Positions 15,119 to 19,010 of a stretch of DNA of 19,010 nucleotides are shown here, in pieces; position 1 is the stretch's first letter, and every line of letters starts with the position of its first letter. Below the pieces are notes generated by a model. It was not told the DNA's origin, did not search any database, and saw nothing but the letters and a program-made list of their open reading frames with translations. Origin of the DNA: an uncultured Ruminococcus sp. (GTDB lineage: Bacteria > Bacillota > Clostridia > Oscillospirales > Ruminococcaceae); NCBI GenBank assembly GCA_902772615.1, contig CACYBC010000155.1:1-19010 (forward strand). The letters run 5' to 3'. The position numbers and the translations under genes were made by a program.

Positions 15119-17797
15119 TCAGATGTGTTTTTCTATTTCAGCCTTAACGGCAGTAACAGCTTCATCGACTTTTTCAGGCAGTTTCCCTCCGGCCATCGCC
15201 AGATCGTCTTTGCCTCCGCCGTTTCCTCCCATTGCCTGAGCCGCTGCTTTTACAAGAAGTCCCGCCTTGAGCCCTTTGGCTATGGCTTCCTTGCTGCACG
15301 CTGCGCACAACGTCGATTTTGCGCCGTCAGAAGCTATGATGAGTGCTACAGCCCCCGGCCTGCTGTCTCGCAGCGAGGCCGCCATGTTCCTGAGAGTATC
15401 AGCGTCCGTATTTCCGATCTTTGCCGGGAAGAAAACGATGTCGCCTATCGTCTGTCCGCTGTTTTCTATGTCCTTTACAGCGTCAGCGCTCTGCCTGTCG
15501 CGAAGTTTCCCCAGTTCCTGCTCAAGGGCTCTGATCTGTGCAGTCACAGATGCTGCCCTGGATGGCACTTCTTTTATGTTCCCAGCCTTCAGTACCGACG
15601 CAGTTTCCTCAAGAAGCCCTTTCTGTTCATCCAGGAGCCTGAGCACTCCTTCACCGGTAACAGCCTCGATCCTCCTGACGCCGGAAGCGACCGAAGACTC
15701 TCCCGTAATCTTGTAAAGCCCGAGATCAGAGGTCGAAGATGCGTGTGTTCCGCCGCAGAACTCCTTTGAGAATTCACCTATGCTGACTACTCGCACTGTA
15801 TCACCGTACTTCTCATCGAAAAGCGCGATAGCTCCCTGTTTCTGGGCTTCCTCAAGTGGAAGAACCTCTGTGCTGACCGGAATGCCTGAGAGGATCTTTG
15901 TATTGACGATGCTTTCCACTTCAGCCAGTTCTTCCGGCTTGACCGCTTCGAAGTGAGTGAAGTCGAACCTCATCTGCTTCTCATCGACATATGACCCGGC
16001 CTGATGCACATGATCGCCGAGGACCTGCCTGAGGGCAGCCTGCAGCAGGTGGACGCTGGTGTGATTGCGACGGATAGCCATGCGTCTTCCCTCATCCACA
16101 CAGGCAGCGACCCTGTCTCCGTTCCTGAATGTGCCGCTAATCATGCGGCCAATGTGCATATAGTGACCCTGAGCGGATTTTTTGCAGTCCATGACCTCGA
16201 ATTCGCTATCTCCGCAGCTGATGACGCCGGTATCTCCTACCTGTCCGCCGCTCTCCGCGTAGAAAGGAGTACTTTCAAGGACCACGATGGCATCTTCTCC
16301 CTCGGATACATCGCCGCAGAGCTCTCCTCCTCTGACGATGGCGATTATCTCACTCTCACCGAATACACCGCTGTATCCCGTGAAGTTCTTTCCGCCGTCT
16401 ATGCTCTCCAGCACCCTTGCAGAATCATCAGTTTCTATTGAATTTCTTCTGAATGCCTCACGGGCGGTCTCCCGCTGTTTCTTAACACATTCGCGGTATC
16501 CTTCCGTATCGACAGTCAGCCCTTTTTCGGCCGCAAGTTCCTCAGTGAGCTCAAGCGGGAAACCGAATGTGTCATACAGCTGGAATGCCTGCTCGCCGCT
16601 TATAACGGTCTCCGGACGGAACTCGGGATCTTTTGCGCCAAGGGCTTCGTTTCTCTCCTGTATGCCTGCGATGCACTTGTCAAACTCTCTCATTCCGCCG
16701 GCAAGCGTAGCTGCGAATCTCTGGCTTTCGTTCTCTATAGCGTTAAGAATATACTGCTCTTTTTCGATGAGAAGCGGATATGCTTCTCCGTATACCTCTT
16801 CGATGAACACCTTAGCTACAGAGAGCATGGCGGATGTATCAACGCCGAGAGTCCTGCAGTATCTGATCGCACGGCGGAGAAGTCTTCTGAGGATATATCC
16901 TGCGCCGGTATTGGACGGCAATATCCCGTTGACGTCCCCTATCAGCATAACAGCGGTCCTGGTATGATCCGCAATGATGCGGATCGCTTTTCTCGCGTCC
17001 TCATCATTGTCATAACTTCTTCCTGACACTTTTTCAAGATAACTGACAGCCCCTGCGAACAGGTCAGTCTTGTAGCCGTCATCCAGTCCGTTGAGGAAGA
17101 GCAGCAGGCGGTCAAGACCGAATCCTGTGTCCACATTCTTGCCGGACAGTTCCTCGTATCCGGTCTCTGTCTTCTTGTACTGCATGTAGACATCGTTTCC
17201 GATCTCTACATATCTGTTGCTTGTGAGAAAATCAGAGGAATCTTTGCCGTCCTCACGCGGATAGAACCACTCATTGTCCGGTCCGCACGGGGTCCCGACC
17301 GTGCCCTCCAGTTCCCACCAGTTATCCTTCTTGGGAAGATAAAAGATGTTTTCGGGTCTGACACCGAGCGACTTGAGCAGGTCTGCTGTCTCCTCATCTC
17401 TCGGCACTTTTTCGTCGCCCTCGAATACCGTTGAGCATATCTTGTCTTTGTCGAATCCGAAGACATCCGTCAGCAGTTCAAAAGTCCAGGCTGTCTTCTC
17501 TTTTTTGAAGTAATCGCCCAGAGACCAGTTGCCCATCATCTCAAAGAATGTGAAGTGAGTAGCATCCCCGACTGATTCTATGTCGACAGTTCTTACGCAT
17601 CCCTGAACATTGCACAGACGCTTCTTTCCGGAAGGATGCGGCTGTCCCAGCAGATACGGCATCAGTGGCTGCATTCCGGCAACATTGAACATGACGCCGG
17701 TAGTCCCGTCCCCTATCAGAGAGACCGCTCCGATGTTAAGATGTCCCTTCTCCTCGTAGAATTTCAGCCACTTGCTGCGAAGTTCTTTTGATGTCAT
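15119..17797 (-). CDS. alaS: Alanyl-tRNA synthetase, divergent subtype
   Basis: The product has 892 residues with all AlaRS modules. The class II catalytic core (about 1-240) has THFTFFEMMGNWSLGDYFKKE. A tRNA-recognition helical region follows (about 250-450). The editing domain has zinc ligands HTSVH (H579, H583) and CGGTH (C681, H685). A coiled coil (about 725-770) leads to a C-terminal DHHA1/C-Ala domain with GGNGGGKDD. The N-terminus differs from the common bacterial form: it reads VMFNVAGMQPLMPYLLG and VQGCVRTVDIESVGDATH where most have LFTNAGM and SQKCIRAGGKHNDLENVG-type stretches, as in a minority AlaRS subtype. The ATG at 17797 with AAGGTGG upstream is chosen; an extension to 17860 would run through the T-box terminator. 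T-box controlled. Confidence 0.96.
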   Translation of the reverse strand: MTSKELRSKWLKFYEEKGHLNIGAVSLIGDGTTGVMFNVAGMQPLMPYLLGQPHPSGKKRLCNVQGCVRTVDIESVGDATHFTFFEMMGNWSLGDYFKKEKTAWTFELLTDVFGFDKDKICSTVFEGDEKVPRDEETADLLKSLGVRPENIFYLPKKDNWWELEGTVGTPCGPDNEWFYPREDGKDSSDFLTSNRYVEIGNDVYMQYKKTETGYEELSGKNVDTGFGLDRLLLFLNGLDDGYKTDLFAGAVSYLEKVSGRSYDNDEDARKAIRIIADHTRTAVMLIGDVNGILPSNTGAGYILRRLLRRAIRYCRTLGVDTSAMLSVAKVFIEEVYGEAYPLLIEKEQYILNAIENESQRFAATLAGGMREFDKCIAGIQERNEALGAKDPEFRPETVISGEQAFQLYDTFGFPLELTEELAAEKGLTVDTEGYRECVKKQRETAREAFRRNSIETDDSARVLESIDGGKNFTGYSGVFGESEIIAIVRGGELCGDVSEGEDAIVVLESTPFYAESGGQVGDTGVISCGDSEFEVMDCKKSAQGHYMHIGRMISGTFRNGDRVAACVDEGRRMAIRRNHTSVHLLQAALRQVLGDHVHQAGSYVDEKQMRFDFTHFEAVKPEELAEVESIVNTKILSGIPVSTEVLPLEEAQKQGAIALFDEKYGDTVRVVSIGEFSKEFCGGTHASSTSDLGLYKITGESSVASGVRRIEAVTGEGVLRLLDEQKGLLEETASVLKAGNIKEVPSRAASVTAQIRALEQELGKLRDRQSADAVKDIENSGQTIGDIVFFPAKIGNTDADTLRNMAASLRDSRPGAVALIIASDGAKSTLCAACSKEAIAKGLKAGLLVKAAAQAMGGNGGGKDDLAMAGGKLPEKVDEAVTAVKAEIEKHI

Positions 17798-17812
17798 ATC
17801 CGATTCCACCTT

Positions 17813-18048
17813 ATAAAATAATAGACCTCCGTCCCTGACCGGGACGAAGGCCGTGATCACGACTTCCGCGGTACCACCCGCATTGCACGAAATGTGCCTC
17901 TCAAGACAGTTTTAACGCACTTCTGCGCCGCTTTTGGCGGGAGCTCCGGAAAACGGCCCGATACTGCTTCGTCGCGGCATGAATCTCAGCTTTCATCTGC
18001 CTCTCTGTTCGTTCCGCAGCATCTTTTTCTTCCATCTCTGCTCAAAAC
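17813..18048 (-). promoter_or_regulatory. T-box leader of alaS (tRNA-Ala sensing)
   Basis: The minus strand carries the T-box core TGGTACCGCG (17876-17867). Its variable base is T, which pairs with discriminator A73 of tRNA-Ala. Stem I includes AGAGAG (18006-18001) and an apical GCTGAGA element. The helix GATGCTGC/GCAGTATC lies above an internal loop whose 3' side reads GGGCCG, so GCC (17957-17955) is the likeliest Ala specifier; GCA a few bases earlier is an alternative. The antiterminator can pair GGG next to the T-box with CCC of CGTCCC, the same bases used by the terminator. Uncharged tRNA-Ala should therefore permit transcription into alaS, hinT and apt. Confidence 0.93.
17815..17852 (-). 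terminator. T-box conditional terminator
   Basis: A 12-bp stem (17852-17841 with 17835-17824, including two G-U pairs) with a 5-nt loop is followed on the minus strand by TATTATTTT. Its 5' arm carries CGTCCC, which also serves the competing antiterminator. Confidence 0.92.
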
Positions 18049-18054
18049 AAAATG

Positions 18055-18083
18055 ATTATATTCAATGCATTATTCTTTGTCAA
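18055..18083 (-). promoter_or_regulatory. Consensus promoter of the alaS operon
   Basis: TTGACA (18083-18078), a 17-nt spacer and TATAAT (18060-18055) on the minus strand, a perfect match to the sigma-A consensus in both hexamers. Transcription should begin near 18048. A strong unregulated promoter fits control by leader termination. Confidence 0.9.
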
Positions 18084-18134
18084 TCAGGGTGCAGGTCCCG
18101 CTTCATTCTAAATCAGGCGCGGAGACCCGTGACT

Positions 18135-19010
18135 TCAGTCGTGAGTAGTTGACTCCTCAGGCTCTTCAGGGCCCTGTGAATCATCCTCATCGCCGGGGTA
18201 AGGCGTTCCCTGCATAAGATATGCAATACCTGACCTGCCGTATCCGTAGTTATCCCTGTTCAGGTAGATCAGCGTCGCTGCTACAAAGCAGGACAGGAAC
18301 TCCGCCACCGGGAACGCCAGCCAGACTCCGACTTCTCCGAGCATCCTCGGCAGTACAGTTATCATAATGAGCCTGAAAACGAAATTCCTCATAGTGGAGA
18401 GAACTGCAGCATATTTGGGTGCCCCGAGTGCCACGAACATCCTCATCGTGAAGATGCAGCCCGCTGAGAACATCACGGCAAAGTACTCAATAGTAAGTCC
18501 TTCCAGTGTCATGGCATAGATCGGCGACTGCTCCGGATTAGGTATGAATATGCTGATCAGGGGCTTCTTCAGGAGCTGTCCCAGGATCTCTACCGCTACC
18601 GTTCCGAAGAACCAGAATCTCAGATTGTACCCGAGGATCTTCTTGAGTCGTTTCGGGTTCCTGTTTCCGTAGTTGTACGCTATGATCGGTCCGACACATC
18701 CCGCGTATCCAACGAATGCGGTATTCAGCATCATCCTGAGGTCATTGATAATGGAGTTCGCTGCTATGCCGTTCGAGCCAAGCATCGAGATCAGTGTGAT
18801 ATTAGTCACATAGTTCGTGACTCCTATGGAGACGCTCCCGATAAACTGTGAGAATCCTGCTTTCCATGCCTGCCATGTCGTCTCGATGAACTTTCCGTGA
18901 GGTCTTGTAAAATGGATCTCGTGCTTCCTGATGGAATAGAACACGAAGCCAAGGAGCATGACCGCTATCTCGCCGAAGATCGTAGAATAAGCAGCTCCGT
19001 CTGCTCCGAG
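18135..19010 (-). CDS. MATE family multidrug/Na+ antiporter, 3' part (runs off the right edge)
   Basis: The last 291 residues are visible; the frame is open to the window edge, where LGADGAAYSTIFGEIAV precedes the first internal Met. Several hydrophobic segments alternate with short loops. NYGNRNPKRLKKILGYNLRFWFF and FVALGAPKYAAVLSTMRNFVFRL are the kind of repeats seen in the second half of MATE transporters, which export cationic drugs or metabolites using Na+ or H+ gradients. The C-terminus ends in a cytosolic acidic tail of about 28 residues (GDEDDSQGPEEPEE). The substrate cannot be told. It ends about 50 nt before the alaS promoter, with no clear T-tailed terminator between them. Confidence 0.9.
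   Translation of the reverse strand, partial: LGADGAAYSTIFGEIAVMLLGFVFYSIRKHEIHFTRPHGKFIETTWQAWKAGFSQFIGSVSIGVTNYVTNITLISMLGSNGIAANSIINDLRMMLNTAFVGYAGCVGPIIAYNYGNRNPKRLKKILGYNLRFWFFGTVAVEILGQLLKKPLISIFIPNPEQSPIYAMTLEGLTIEYFAVMFSAGCIFTMRMFVALGAPKYAAVLSTMRNFVFRLIMITVLPRMLGEVGVWLAFPVAEFLSCFVAATLIYLNRDNYGYGRSGIAYLMQGTPYPGDEDDSQGPEEPEESTTHD

Noticed and set aside
17798..17860. N-terminal extension of AlaRS beginning with MITAFVPVRDGG
   Set aside because: Those codons lie in the T-box terminator stem and T-run; the family starts at the MTSKELR methionine, which has its own ribosome binding site.
18084..18134. Terminator after the MATE gene
   Set aside because: GGTC-CCGC can pair with GCGGGACC with a bulge and a large loop, but no T-run follows, so it is not a convincing intrinsic terminator.
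1..19010. Mobile elements, CRISPR arrays, toxin-antitoxin or phage-defence genes
   Set aside because: No transposase, integrase, regularly spaced repeats, short toxin-antitoxin pair or known defence domain was seen on either strand; genes are continuous housekeeping and transport functions.

Overview
The window looks like core chromosome from a Gram-positive anaerobe of the Bacillota, most likely class Clostridia. Three things suggest this: a T-box leader on alaS, a tetrahydrofolate-type riboswitch on a folate ECF-transporter gene, and strong GGAGG ribosome binding sites with consensus sigma-A promoters. Base composition is balanced rather than AT-rich. I see no phage genes, transposase, integrase, CRISPR array, rRNA or tRNA. 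The genus cannot be fixed from what is visible.

Left part (1-6053, all on the minus strand). At the left edge is the 5' end of folT (folate-uptake S component). It is preceded by a long THF-type riboswitch, a switchable hairpin and a good promoter. Next comes an operon read dinB -> tex -> ygiQ: a Y-family DNA polymerase, the Tex S1 RNA-binding protein and a YgiQ-type radical SAM protein. dinB and tex overlap by one base, tex and ygiQ are 24 nt apart, and a strong terminator follows ygiQ.

Middle (6054-8595). Two single-gene plus-strand units each have their own promoter and terminator. The first is an unrecognised cytosolic zinc-ribbon protein, divergent from dinB. The second is a 517-residue alpha/beta-hydrolase esterase without a signal peptide. 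A 13-bp perfect-stem bidirectional terminator separates the esterase from the convergent ABC operon.

ABC region (8596-12340, minus). Two overlapping genes encode the halves of a heterodimeric exporter. One half has complete ATPase motifs. The other has Asp for the catalytic Glu and Gln for the switch His. The promoter has a 12-bp perfect palindrome in its spacer, which suggests repressor control.

Right part (12424-19010, minus). holA (DNA polymerase III delta) is followed, in the same frame, by a Toprim/DUF4093 (RNase M5-like) gene with a TTG start. Upstream is the operon alaS-hinT-apt, driven by a consensus promoter and a T-box leader that should sense uncharged tRNA-Ala. At the right edge is the 3' part of a MATE-family transporter gene.

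Most of this is well-known housekeeping content, and I did not find a convincing new defence or mobile system. The most informative non-standard items are the enlarged THF riboswitch with a competing hairpin over the folT start, the palindrome in the exporter promoter, the orphan zinc-ribbon gene, the esterase's unexplained N-terminal region, the divergent form of AlaRS, and the in-frame holA/Toprim junction.
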